Positions 48,301-58,980 of a DNA stretch of 64,000 nucleotides are shown here, one piece after another. The notes under the pieces are model-generated. The model saw only the letters and a program-made list of their open reading frames with translations. It did no database searches and had not been told where the DNA came from. Source of the stretch: Gnetum montanum (Eukaryota; Streptophyta; Gnetopsida; Gnetales; Gnetaceae); the NCBI GenBank assembly GCA_015680685.1, contig MNCI01028772.1, positions 135,749 to 199,748 on the forward strand, in the 5' to 3' direction. The position numbers were made by a program, and so were the translations under genes. Numbering within the stretch: the first letter of the stretch is position 1; every line of letters starts with the position of its first letter.

Positions 48301-49452
48301 TTGTGACCATCATCACTTCAGTTAAGGAAACTACCACTGCAACACAAAGAAAAACAATGTTAGCACTTCATCATGAAAATAAGGAAAACTAAAGGACATA
48401 CACACAAGAACATCAATGAAAAATGTAGGTACACGCATGGCATGAACAAAGTATGGGACAGGGATGGTGCTGCAGACACCTCCTTAGTGTTAATCTCACC
48501 AACAACCTAGTTCTCATTTAACTAGACATGGATCATACATTGCTCATGCACCTTTAGGTGATGGAAGTTGTAGGTCCTCAAATTGTGCCCTAGCTACTCA
48601 ATCATGGCTACCTAAACATTTGTGCTAGATGAGAATATCTCTAAGATAGTGCAGGTTAAGGCCAAAGTGTTTGGATCATCATGCAAGCCATCTTCATCAA
48701 CTCTGAACTAGCATCAACCATAGAACCATCAATGATTTAACATGAGCAAGTAGGATAAAACACTATAAGAGTCATAGAAGTAGTTACCCTCAAATGTAGT
48801 AGATAGTTCTAGACAGGTTCTAGAATAGAGTATGTAACTGCTATACTACAAAAAAGTTGTTTCTCTTATTGTAACAAGTAATCCCTATCATAACACATAC
48901 TTTGGATAGCTAAAAAATGCCCCTAGGACATCTACCTAAGCCTCCTACCCCATCAAAAATGGCAAAAAATTCATCCAAGACAAACTTCAAAATATTCTGG
49001 TTAGCCTTGGGTGGTAGCATCTTAATGATAGTGCTAGCAGTCTCAACTACCAAGTGTGATCACATGATCACATTGAACTACTACAATAGGTACTCTAGAA
49101 ACTTCCAAGCTCTTGGCTAGCATCACATTGCCTAATGAACCACTCACATATTTAGCATAGGGATGTTGGAGATGGGTTTTCTCATGCAACATAGGATGCC
49201 CATGAGCTCGAACATGATCAAAATGGGCTTCAACAATACCCTATAGTCATAAAGAAATAGGAAAAGTGTTAGCATACATGTGCAGATGCAAATTTTGACA
49301 CACATACAATAAACTACTAACATAAATTAGGCAAATGTGCAATTTTGATAATACACCTTAGTGCCTTATAGGTGTAGGATATCGATTAACTCATTCGATG
49401 TGCCTGGAACTCACTAGGGTACAACACATTTTGTAGGTTTAGCATTGCACAT
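45353..49452 (-). pseudogene. Opposite-strand, multi-exon gene-like frame inside element D
   Basis: About ten exon-like blocks on the minus strand. Exon 1 49452-49357 (MCNAKPTKCVVP, donor AAG/GTGTAT). Exon 2 from 49240 after TATAG (GIVEAHFDHVRAHGHPMLHE), in phase with exon 1. Blocks at about 49040-48788 (donor GAGG/GTAACT) and 48700-48440. An exon from 48336 after TTTGTGTTGCAG (EATLIMKYRDVEGAQR; IKDVWVPEVYDLYPLFYTC; RYIATKLHVEISRL) to about 47556. An exon across the poly-G gap to 47047 (KPNSKKIYIKLQGLHEDVA). Exon 46926-46693 (VEKEERVARATAEVIVKEAL), in phase with the previous one. Exon to 46463. Exon from 46398 after TTTTCAG to about 45541 (coiled coil). Last exon 45433-45353 (NNLLEEAKLPPPPNATS, stop). 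A few stops occur. No family is identified with certainty; Tat-related elements can carry antisense extra ORFs, but after pol. Confidence 0.6.
47312..47555. other. Poly-G run with assembly gap
   Basis: G run 47312-47332, 191 N (47333-47523), G run 47524-47549, T, GGGGG. The gap size is an estimate by the assembler. The 'GGGG/PPPP' frames across it are artefacts. It interrupts an exon-like block of the opposite-strand frame. Confidence 0.97.
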
Positions 49453-50020
49453 GACTAATGAAATTTTGGCTAACTTTGGACTACCCCAACTATGCTCTAG
49501 AGCATGGAGAGCATAGTCTCAAGGTGACAAAATTTTTTGTAAACACTTGACATCAACTTAGCAACTACACCCTTAACACGTAGAGAGTGTAGTTCCAATT
49601 GACAACATGTTCAATCACACCCCACCGTGGTCATGGAGAGCATAGTCTTCACACAAAGTTGTGCCTACCAATACTTCCAGGTGTTTCCATGACCCTCTCC
49701 ATTCTGTCACCACCACTACCTAAGGCATAATCCATAGCAACCCCCAACATGAGCAGAAAACACTAGGTGAACATCCAAAACTACTAGAGTGTAGCCCTAT
49801 AGGGTTGAAACCCTTGCGTGTGGGAGAGGTAATGACCAACAAGACGGTGGAAGTGACGCATGAAAAAGTTCCCCTATGATGGCACCCATAGCCAACAAAA
49901 CCTCAAATTGCACCAACTATGCCAACGGCCCTATGCCTATAGCTCAAAGCATGGTTCGTAGGGCTATCCCTATGAAGCTGAAAAAAAATGGGAACATAGA
50001 GATAGATTTCCACCTCCCCC

Positions 50021-50069
<49 letters not shown>

Positions 50070-51055
50070 CCCCTTGCTGTACTAGGCTTAGCACCTCCTA
50101 CCATAATCAAACTCCAATGCTAGTGTCAACAATGGTTTCCTACAGCCATGCTACAAAGCATAGTCTATGCTGCCCCACATCCTGTGCAAACCCAAAAGAA
50201 GAAAGTAAAAAAATCCTATCCCCTACAGCAAACTTTCTCCTTCCCCCGTGGTTGTACTCCAAAGTGTAGTTAGCAAGGATATCCCAACAAGGGCAAAAAA
50301 CCCTCCATAACACCATGCTACACTACAAAGCACATAGTTATGATGGCCACCACCACGATGAGGTGCATAGGTGATGCTGTGAGACTATGCCTCCCAAATC
50401 CTTATGAAATGAAAAAAACAAGAAATAAAATAGAAGCAAGGGAAGAGTGTAGTTACCTAGCCGATGCAAGTGACCTCCTCACCTCAACACACATATGTAG
50501 TAGTTGGCTCAATGCCCTCTCCTCCTTAGTGATGTTTTGTCAACCTTGGGTGAAGGCATGCACTTTTGCACATCATATTTTCCACCACTACGCTGTCAAC
50601 TAGTAACAATAGTAGAGGCAACAACAAGACTACACTTCCAATGTTGTTATTAAAGGCAGAAATGATGAGTTACCATGGTAAAACTACATTTATATAATTT
50701 CTTGGAGTCATTAATGATCCATCAACCTTAGATTATGCTTGCTATCAAGTGCCCCTCTACTAAACATAGAAAGCATAGTTGGGTAGAGTGTAGTTAACCA
50801 TCTTGAGTCCAAAACAATGATTTTTCATCACCCTACAAATAAGCAAGTTAACTCCGAGCATGACTAACCCTTCCTAGAATGACATGTTTGGAACATTTGT
50901 GGTTTCCTAAGATCTAAAATTGGCATAAACATGTTTACCTCCCATAGAAACTTTCACGCATGCTTAAGAAAATATCATTGGATTGCTTTTCTCATTTGTG
51001 CATAGTAACATTGTCAAACATGTACCACTTGACATTTTTCTACTTTATTTTGCAA
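49453..51055. other. Region upstream of the opposite-strand frame, with LTR-like AGCATAGT motifs
   Basis: Between the start of the opposite-strand frame and RT. AGAGCATAGTC / GAGTGTAGTT motifs occur at about 49495-49660, 49790, 50155, 50262, 50445 and 50770-50795. These are the same motifs that fill the U3 of the D LTR. The plus-strand open frame 50340-50603 has no recognised product. At the right end TTTCTACTTTATTTTGCAAG (to about 51053) is a good splice acceptor just before the RT-side coding region. Confidence 0.5.
50016..50073. repeat. Poly-C tract
   Basis: About 58 bases of C with three T interruptions, like the G run at 47312-47555 on the opposite strand. Polyproline or polyglycine frames across it are artefacts. 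The length is unreliable in assemblies. Confidence 0.9.
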
Positions 51056-52840
51056 GAACACAACATGGATATGCAGGAGCAGATCTTCTCACCTTTGATC
51101 CTCATGGGGCCTTATGGCAACATTAAATGATGCATTGACTCTCATTGCCTAGACCCTGAGCCTATAGCCTATAATGAGTACATAGCATCGATAGAAGCAC
51201 CACTAGACTAGCCCAACCATCTAGTTAAGGCCCTCAACCTAGAGGCAGAGAATGTCACAGAGGATCACCTTGTTGAGATCCCTATGGCAACGCATAGTGG
51301 CAAGGCAAGAACACTAAAACTAAGCTCCACATTAGAACATAAGCACGCTCACAACATCACTAAAGTACTTAATGATAACATCAAAGCATTTGCATGGTTA
51401 TACAAGGACATGTTGGGCCTAGATCCCTAGCTAGTCTAGCATAACATCATCCTTGATCCCTGCATCAAACTAGTTAAGTAGAAAGCACACAACGTTAGAC
51501 CTAAGGTGGCATTGACAATCCATGACGAGATCACCAAGCTTTACAAAGTTGGTTTCATTTGGGTTATTGACTATGTAGACTGGGTCTCCAACATCATGGT
51601 TGTGCCCAAGAAAAAAAAAGTATATGCAATTGCATAAACTTCTAGGATCTAAATAGGGAAACCATCAAAGATGAATTTCTATTTCTTAGTATCTATCAAA
51701 TAATTGATACCATAGCTAGACATGCCTTATTGTCCTTCATGGATGAGTCCTTGAGCTACAACCAAATTAGGATCAACCTTGAGCACTAGGTCAATACAAC
51801 CTTCATGACCCCCTAGGGTATGTTTTGTTACAAAATAATGTCTTTTAGACTAAAGAATATAGGGGAAACATACCAACGAGCAATGAAATCCATCTTTAGT
51901 GAATACATGTTGATTTTTCTCAATGACTATAGATGATATTGCAGTTAAGTCCAAAGTCATGCACAACCATGCAAATGACTTAAACTTAGTGCTTAAATGC
52001 TACCTAAAACACGAGCTTAGGTTAAACCCCAAGAAGTGTGTTTTTTGGCATTAGGATGGGTAGGATGCTAGGCTTTGTAGTATCTAAAGTAGGTATATGC
52101 ATAGATCCCAACAAGGTTAAGGCCATAACCAACTTAGTACCACCGGATAACCTTAAGAAGCTATGAGGGTTGTAAGGTAAAATACAATTCATACGTAGGT
52201 TTATCACCTAGTTAACTGACAAGCTACAACCAATGCAACATTTGCTAAAGAAAGGAGCCCACTTCAAGTGGAAAACTCAATGCCAATAAGCATTTGACAA
52301 CATCAAGCAAGAGGTAGCACAATTGCCTACAGTTCACCCTCTATAAGGAGATAAGCCTTTTTACATCTACCTTGCCACTTCTAACACATCTATCATGTCG
52401 TTGCTTTGCCAAAAGCAAGATGGTGGCATAGAGATCCTAGTATACTACCTAAGCCATGCATTAGTAGCCCATGAAACAAGATACAACCACATGGAGAAGT
52501 ATTACCTTACCCTAGTCTTCTCACTAAAGAAGTGGAGGCATTACCTCTTCCACAACTAGGATAACATCATTTTCAAGAACAATGTACTCTAAGCTACCAC
52601 AATGAATATCTACAAAAGCAATCACATTGCATGATGGAAAGCAATAATAGTAGAGTTTGACTTGCATTATGTCATGCAAGCCTCAATGAAAGGTCAAAAA
52701 ATACTTGCACAACTCATGGATTCACCAGTAGATAATCAAGCTACCATAGACCCTGACTTCCTAGATGAGCATGTTAGTAGTATTAGCCAAGTGCCTAAAA
52801 ATTATGAGACACTCCTAAATTTTGATAGATCTTCAACCTC
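51056..52840 (+). pseudogene. RT and RNase H of element D
   Basis: From the ATG near 51065 a linker leads to FAWLYKDMLGLDP (about 51388-51427), then VRPKVALTIHDEITKLYKVG (about 51500-51555), VSNIMVVPKKKK, KDEFLFLSIYQIID (about 51668-51708), FMDESLSYNQI (about 51735), MSFRLKNIGETYQRAM (about 51838-51885), FFSMTIDDIAVKS (about 51915-51955; the YVDD box reads TIDD), LRLNPKKCVFW (about 52015) and QPMQHLLKKGAHFKWK (about 52230-52275). RNase H: FYIYLATSNTSIMSLLCQ (about 52360-52410), YNHMEKYYLTLVFSLKKWRH (about 52485-52540). The open piece 52662-52844 has MKGQKILAQLMDSPV, the connection typical of Tat elements. Frameshifts and stops are numerous. Confidence 0.83.
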
Positions 52841-53400
52841 TTGAGGTGGTAGTGCTATTGCTATTATCATGTTCCCCTCTAGGGAGATCTAACCCTTCAC
52901 ATATCATTTCACATTTCCTTACACCAACAACATAGAAGAGTATGAAAGTATTCTCCAAGGCATCCTTGTAGCACGAGACCTAGCGATCTAATGCATAGTG
53001 ATCTAAGGTGATTCAAACTAGTGGTCAATAAGGTAACAAAGGTTTATGCCTACAAAGCATAACATTTATAGCCTTAGTACAACCTAGAGAAACACTTGCT
53101 CTAACACTTTGTAGTTGCTAATGTCCAACATGTGCTTGAAAGAAAAAATGCCATTGCTAACACACTTGCCACATTAACCCTTAGCATAGCACCTAGCATG
53201 TTCAATGCATTGTCCACCTTGGTGGTAGATTACACTACACCTATCATACAAACCATTGAAGATGCATCCATAGCCATAGTTAGCACCACCCATGTAAAAG
53301 AGTGGTATGATGACATCAAGATGCCTTTACAACACTTAACTCCTACTCAAAAAGATGTAGTACACAAATGTTCATGGTAGTACATCATCATAGGTGATAA
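52841..53400 (+). pseudogene. Second (additional) RNase H of element D
   Basis: Tat-lineage elements carry a second RNase H domain between the first one and integrase. Pieces in different frames: FTYHFTFPYTNNIEEYESI (about 52895-52950; E of the catalytic set), GDSN (about 53005), and in the 82-codon open piece 53132-53380 RKNAIANTLATL, which matches the usual RE.N..AD.LA.L end with D changed to N. The later part (VKEWYDDIKMPL) is the linker to integrase. Confidence 0.7.
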
Positions 53401-54546
53401 TACGTTATGTCACAGATCCTACAATGGCATATTGCTAACCTGTGTAAGAAAAAAAAAGTAAAAATAGTTGTTGAGCAAGTCCATGAAGGAGTCTGCAAAG
53501 GTTACATAGCACCCAGGGCAATGGAAACAAAAATTAGATGGCTAGGCTACTATTGGATTTTCATGGAGAGAAAGTGTGTTTGGAAAGTCAAAATGTGTGA
53601 CAGTTGTTAGCGGCATAGAAGTTAATGCACGTGACACTAACTAAATTTCATACAGTGCAAATCATATGGTCATTCCAATGTTGGGGCTTGGACATCATTG
53701 AACCCATACGTCTAAGTCCTCCATAGGATATAGTTTCATAATAACTACAATGGAATATTTCACTAAGCAGGTCAAAGTTATTCCCCTTAGGAAGATGACG
53801 TCATAGCAGGTTTGCAAGTTCGTGTTGGACAACATAGTGACCCATTTTAGCTTGTCCATGATCATAGTGATGGACAATGGACCACAGTTTAGTCGCACCA
53901 AAGCCATTTGTTAGCACTTTGGCCTCAACCATTCCTTTTGATTGCCATACTATCCTCAAGAAAATGGCCAAGCAAAGGCCACTAATAAGATCATCATCAA
54001 CCTCCTCAAGAAGATGCTAAGTAATAGTAAATGTTGATGGCATGAGTAGCTAGTCTAGGCACATTAGGCCTACTACACGATGCATCAACCAACAACAAGT
54101 ATGATACCTTATAGCCTCATCTACAGATCTAAGCAGTTTTTCCACTTGAACTATAGGTTCCATTACTCCAGGTAATCCTCTTAGACTTCATTGATGAAAT
54201 TCAGAACAATGAGTTAAGAATCATAAACCTTGACTTAATGGAGGAGGAGCACATGAATACACTTAATTGCATTGAATGGTATCAAGAAAGGCAATAGAAA
54301 AAGCATCATCATGACTAGCATCAATGCTTGATCAGAAAAGGGGACCTAGTCCTCAAGGTTGTTCATAAACCCATGAATAAATTCTCAACCAACTGGGAAG
54401 GACCTTTCTTGGTCACTAAGGCCTATGACAATGGAGCATTCAAGCTTGTTGACCAAGATGAAAATGATCTTGCTAATCTAGTAAACCATTCACACTTGAA
54501 GATGCACATCATACTACATCTAGCATATGACACCACACATCAATGA
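53401..54546 (+). pseudogene. Integrase of element D
   Basis: N-terminal zinc-binding part: VEQVHEGVCKGYIAP (about 53475-53520), IRWLGYYWIFME, VKMCDSC (about 53588-53610). The core is mostly frameshifted: MVIPMLGLGHH-like residues at about 53680, then NGQAKATNKIIINLLKKM (about 53965-54015), where the catalytic E of the ...NGQ.E motif reads K. The C-terminal 72-codon piece 54328-54546 has RKGDLVLKVVHKPM, FSTNWEGPFLVTKAYDNGAF and LVNHSHLKMHI. Inactive. Confidence 0.82.
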
Positions 54547-55602
54547 AGTAAGGTAAGCATTCATTTGCTATTGTGTTAAACTACCATAGAGGTCTACTCT
54601 GACTATAAACTAGTAGTCCCCTATGACTCTAAGCATAGCTTGTCTGCTACAACATTAGATTGGCACAATGCATCTGCTAAGACATTAAATTGGCATAATC
54701 ATCCATTATGATGATTAAATTAGCACAAAGGATTTTGCTAGGACTATAAATTGGTAAATCCATGGTCTACCAAGACCTTAAACTAGGTTCATGATTAGTT
54801 GTTAATAACTCTTTCCATCCTTCTACAAGCAAGCGAGCGAGCATACTACAACCCTCCTTCTACATCAAGCTAGTGAGCACACTGTAGTTCCAAAATAAAG
54901 TAGTTACAATCTATGCAACCTATGTCATTGATGTGGCCTTCTGCATTTTTTCATCTATAGTCTATTTGCATTTATGTATTGTGTGGTTTTCTCATCTTCT
55001 TATAGGTTTTTTTATAGGATGAAGCCCCAGGAAATCATGCAAAGGTACATCTCATCGTAGCATCAAGTCACCAAATCATTTTGATGTGCATGATTAGACT
55101 AGTTCAACCTCTCAAGCATGCATATCCCTATTATCCCATTATAGCCTACCCTCATCTACTTCTATATCTCAATAACCTTTCATTCCTTGCATAGCAAAGA
55201 TTATAAACATTTTTGATGCTCACATTCTATGACCACATCACACCCTCTTCAAGTTAAGGTTCAAATCCCAAGGTAGACATAACATAAGTCATCCCATGGG
55301 AAGCCTCTATCAATTGATCAAAGCCCAAGTAGATGTAACGTAAGTTATCCTAGAGAGAAAACACCTGTCGTACAGACATGATGTAGTTTTTCTAATGACA
55401 AAACAAAGCCCATCTAATGACACAAAACTCACTTGATGGAAAGCACTTCATAACAAGCATTTAATAACATGTAAAGCCCTAAGAAGGTTCACCCCAAAAA
55501 AACAAGGCAAAGGAAAAAAGCATATCACCAAGCAATTTAACAACAAAGTAGTTTCACAGCTTGCTCATCCTTGAACCTACACCTTGACTCTCTCACAAGC
55601 AC
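54547..55602 (+). other. Tail of element D between integrase and 3' LTR
   Basis: Repeat-like units (54580-54790) similar to those at 44740-45080, then about 800 bases without recognised genes. No antisense ORF is seen here, unlike the position known for some Tat-related elements. Confidence 0.55.
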
Positions 55603-56879
55603 TCTAATGAGAGGTCAACATTTTTAAGGGTAAGTCTACAAAAATTCCATTTTCCTCATAGATTCCACCAACATTGAGACTATCCTCATCCCCAGCCTAG
55701 AGCATAGTCACCTTTCAAAAGAGTGTAGTTATTAAGGACATTCTCTAGTGGCCTCCATAGTATAGCAATGATGCTCAGCTCAGCTCCAAAATGTGATCAA
55801 CTCATCTTTGGCAAGCATAGTCAGTAAAATACTTCTTTGTTGTATCCTTTTTTGCCCTGAAATTGTAACTGCACTTGACCCCATGCAAGAGCATGAAGAG
55901 TGTAGTCATTGAGTTTTATTTTTCAAGTACCTCATAGTCCTCTTGGCACACAAAGATGTGGTTGGCAATGTAGTTACAATCCTGTAGAATCTCACATAGT
56001 CTAGTAGAGCATAGCAAAGCACAATACCATCTACACACCACATGAATAAGAACTACATTGAGCGTAGTCCTAGCCATCCCATCCATCACATGGCAACCAT
56101 CCCACATTCCTTGCTTATCCTAGACCTATAAATACCTGCATCTTTAATGTTTGCAAAAGAAGGGAGGAGGAGGCGAAGGAAAAAAAATTCAATGGGTGGT
56201 TAGTAAATCGGTAAATCAAGGGCGCATTGGTGAACCAACAAATAGGTAAGGTTGTAGATCACCGTAGAACCCCACAGCCTAGTAGAACACCACATCTGGT
56301 AGTACACGATGATGGCCAATCTAGCAAACTTAGATGCCTCAAGAAAACACTAGTCTTCATGGATAAATAGCCTAGGGATTGTGACTACACTGTCCACCTA
56401 CACTTGCTATACACCATGTACATTCTAATTCCCTTCTTAGTGTTAAGTATGCTCAATCCCATTTAAAGTGGTACTCTACTTCATTCTCTCTATTTCTTGG
56501 CATTATTTGCATTTTATTTACATTTTTTTTCCATTTTACTACCTAGCTATGCTTGAAACCATGCTTAGGTGGTAGTTCCCACATGGTGACATCGTCTACC
56601 TTGCTGAAACCCTTAACTATGCTTACCTCCTCAAGTGCGTATAATTATGCTAGACCACACTAACACCATAAACATTGCTTGGACCCTTAGCACCCTCTCA
56701 CATTAGCACCATAGTTAACCACATTGCAGCTCTGTTGCATCCAGTAAGTCCATGTTCAATCAACAACACAGTCTAGGGTGCCCCATCTCTGCCTCCAGTA
56801 GGCCCTCATGTGGATTCAAGATTAGGCTATACACCCATGGACCTCGATGTTCTAGCTACTAATGTTTTCAATCATTACA
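55603..56879 (+). repeat. 3' LTR of element D (5'-shortened)
   Basis: Aligns with 38920-40227: TAGATTCCACCAACATT / CAGATTCCACCAACATT, and TATAAATA at 56127-56134. Upstream of 55603 no match to the first part of the 5' LTR is visible, so this LTR is shortened or diverged there. No clear polypurine tract was found next to it. Confidence 0.83.
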
Positions 56880-56884
56880 GTCCT

Positions 56885-57843
56885 TATCAATGCAAAGATT
56901 TTTAACAAGATTGATTTGAAGATTAGTTACCATCAAATCATTATTAGGCTTGGTAATGAATGGAAGATAACTTTTAAAATACTAGATGGATTGTTTGAGT
57001 GGTTTGTGTTGTTCTATTTCATGAGGTTGATGCATCATGTATTGAAGGACTTGATTGGTAAGTGTTGTATTATCTTTTTTGGCAATATTTTGATATATAC
57101 ATCTAATGAGGATGAGCATTTAGATCATTTGAGGATGGTGTGTCTTAAGTTAAAGGAGGCACAACTAGTGATGAATGTGAAGAAATGTCATTTATTCAAG
57201 AGAGAAATCACATATTTGGGGCATGTGATTTTTAAAAATCAGATTCAAATGGAAGCTACCAAGGTGAAGGCTATTAGGGATTTTCCAACTCCTAAGAATG
57301 TTGGGGAGTTAAGATCATTCCTTGGTTTAGCAAGGTTTTATAGATAGCTCATCAAAAACTTTATTGGTATTTTGTGATCTATGTTTGCTTTGTTAAAGAA
57401 AAATAAGGAATCTAGGTGGGATAATGACACCTAAGGGAGTATTAACTTGTTGAAATAAAAAATTACCAGTGAATTAATGCTTATAATTTCATATTTTTAG
57501 AAGCTTTTTCAAGTGGAGGTGGATGCAAGTGGACTTGCCATTAGTAGGGTAATTTCACAAGAGTGTAAGCCTATTGTTGTTTTTTTTTTAAAAAAATGTT
57601 GAATGAATTAAGGTAAAAATATAGTGTATATGAGAAGGAGTTGTACACTATTCTTTAAGAAATTAAGCATTTAAGGCATTACTTATTGCCTAAGAAGTTC
57701 ATTTTGATGACAGACCACAAAGCGCTTCAATTTCTAAACTCACAAAAGAATTTGAGTGCAAAGCACATGAAGTGAGTTGCTTATATACAAAAGTTCAAAA
57801 GTGGAAAAGTCAATGTGATGGCTGATGCATAGAGGAGGCCTTC
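56885..57843 (+). pseudogene. RT core and RNase H of element E
   Basis: It resumes the RT after element D. A 161-codon open piece (56862-57347) contains KIFNKIDLKISYHQI (56895-56940), the catalytic region as IIFFGNILIYTS (about 57070-57105; the usual YxDDILVYS Asp pair reads G-N, so inactive), CHLFKREITYLGHVI, KVKAIRDFPTPKN and LRSFLGLARFYR. RNase H follows with VEVDASGLAI (about 57515), YEKEL-like YMRRSCTLF, MTDHKALQFLN (about 57705-57740) and VNVMADA (about 57805-57830). It ends at GAGG near 57840, where an unrelated fragment starts. No integrase is present. Confidence 0.88.
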
Positions 57844-58980
57844 AAGCATGGGTAACATGTCTTTCTAGCCTCATAACTAGTTCTTGTAGCCTGTTATTTT
57901 ATCTAAGGGGTGTGCTTTGAATTTTCATTATTATTATTTTTTTGGATTTTTGGATGGGAACCACAGCATGCAAAGACTTAGCTTCTTTTTATTAGTCGAC
58001 ATAGGGATGGCAAAGGATTTGTGAAAATACAAATGCACCCAAAAGGGTAGGTGTTGGCACATTTTGGCCATTTCATGGAACAGTTTGGCTTGATAAAATT
58101 GATTAAAGGTTTTTGCAGTTTTCAGTACTCTCTTATTGTTAGTTGGAGAAGTGGCAAGAATTCCACAAACCATTAACTATGTTTTCTCACTAAATTCATA
58201 AGGGAGCTTTTAAAAATCCATTGCAAAGAAATTTTAAATACTGAAAGATTAGAGGAAAGGCTACTGTACTTTGTTAGAATAAACAAAATTTCAGCTTGTG
58301 GATAAAGAGAAATAGCATCTAAATTTAAAGAAGAAAAAAATGAAGAATCAAAATAACTGCAATTGATGGTAAACTAGTCATTGGAAATTACAGTATTCTT
58401 TATGAAGTAATTTGTTCATGTGCCCTGTATATGAAGTGCAGAACAAAAAGAAGAAAAGAGAAAAAGAATAAGAGTTAAAATGTAGTTAGCAGTGAGAATT
58501 GGACACCAAAATAATGTCTATTGATTTTTGTAAAAAAAAATAGCAAAAGTAGAGAAATTGGTAAAAAGTAATTTTTCAAACACTTTGTATATCCTCTGCA
58601 TTTGAATCAGCAATAAAAACTGCAAAAACAAGAATAGGTTATGAGCAAAGGTTTAAGAAGAAAAACAACAAGACAAGCATCAAGAATATAACAACTCTTG
58701 CCAATATTAGCATCCAAATCATACAACAGCTGTCCCTAATTCACAAATTGAATAAAAACAATTTTAGAAAGAAAAACACAATAGAGTGTCTTGCTCTTAT
58801 TTGAAAGAGCACCAAGGCACGGTAGAGAGATAAACTCTAAGAAAAGAAGAAATGCACGATCGTAGCTGGCAACAACGAGTAAGGGCAAGCCAGGACACTG
58901 CTCACTTGGAATTGGAGCCAGTAAAAGGTGCTCCTGAAACTAGAGTTTTGTAGGTGCTGGCATTTTTGGGAAGGTTGCAA
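57844..58980 (-). other. A/C-type 3'-region fragment, then unassigned DNA
   Basis: 57844-58000 matches C 33010-33150 (CTAAGGGGTGTGCTTTGAATT shared, 20 bases cited loosely) and A 836-1000. The element strand would be minus. From about 58000 to 58980 no gene, LTR or repeat is recognised; the minus frame 58173-57934 is not supported. The nature of the join with element E at 57843 is unknown. Confidence 0.55.

Larger units (their letters stand above)
38641..56879 (+). mobile_element. Element D: giant Tat-lineage retrotransposon (18.2 kb)
   Basis: LTRs 38641-40227 and about 55603-56879; ends TGAAACACC and ATTACA. Target copies GTACT (38636-38640) and GTCCT (56880-56884) flank it inside the RT of element E. 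Order: primer site, gag, protease, a 6.7 kb interval with an opposite-strand gene-like frame, RT, RNase H, a second RNase H, integrase, repeat-rich tail, 3' LTR. The second RNase H and RT signatures (KDEFLFLSI, YQRAM, FMDESLSYNQI) are those of the Tat/Ogre lineage, whose members are large and may have an intron between protease and RT. All sense frames are heavily mutated. Confidence 0.9.
30100..57843 (+). mobile_element. Element E: chromovirus-like element split by C and D
   Basis: Pieces in order: LTR end (to about 30528), primer site, start of gag and protease (30559-31080), [element C], protease end to RT start (38074-38640), [element D], rest of RT and RNase H (56885-57843). Removing C and D, each with its target duplication, makes the reading continuous: DEA/RNVWNVTR at the C site and MHDILNVL/INAKIFNKIDL at the D site. 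A large part of gag is missing near 30750-30790. No integrase is found; after 57843 the sequence switches to an A/C-type fragment. The left end of the LTR is not fixed. Confidence 0.82.

Noticed and set aside
49876-50094. Polyproline/polyglycine frames near 50016-50073
   Set aside because: Produced by the poly-C tract; no conserved sequence on either side in those frames.
58000-58980. Integrase of element E continuing after 57843
   Set aside because: No HHCC, DDE or C-terminal motif could be found in any frame; the sequence matches A/C-type non-coding DNA at its start.
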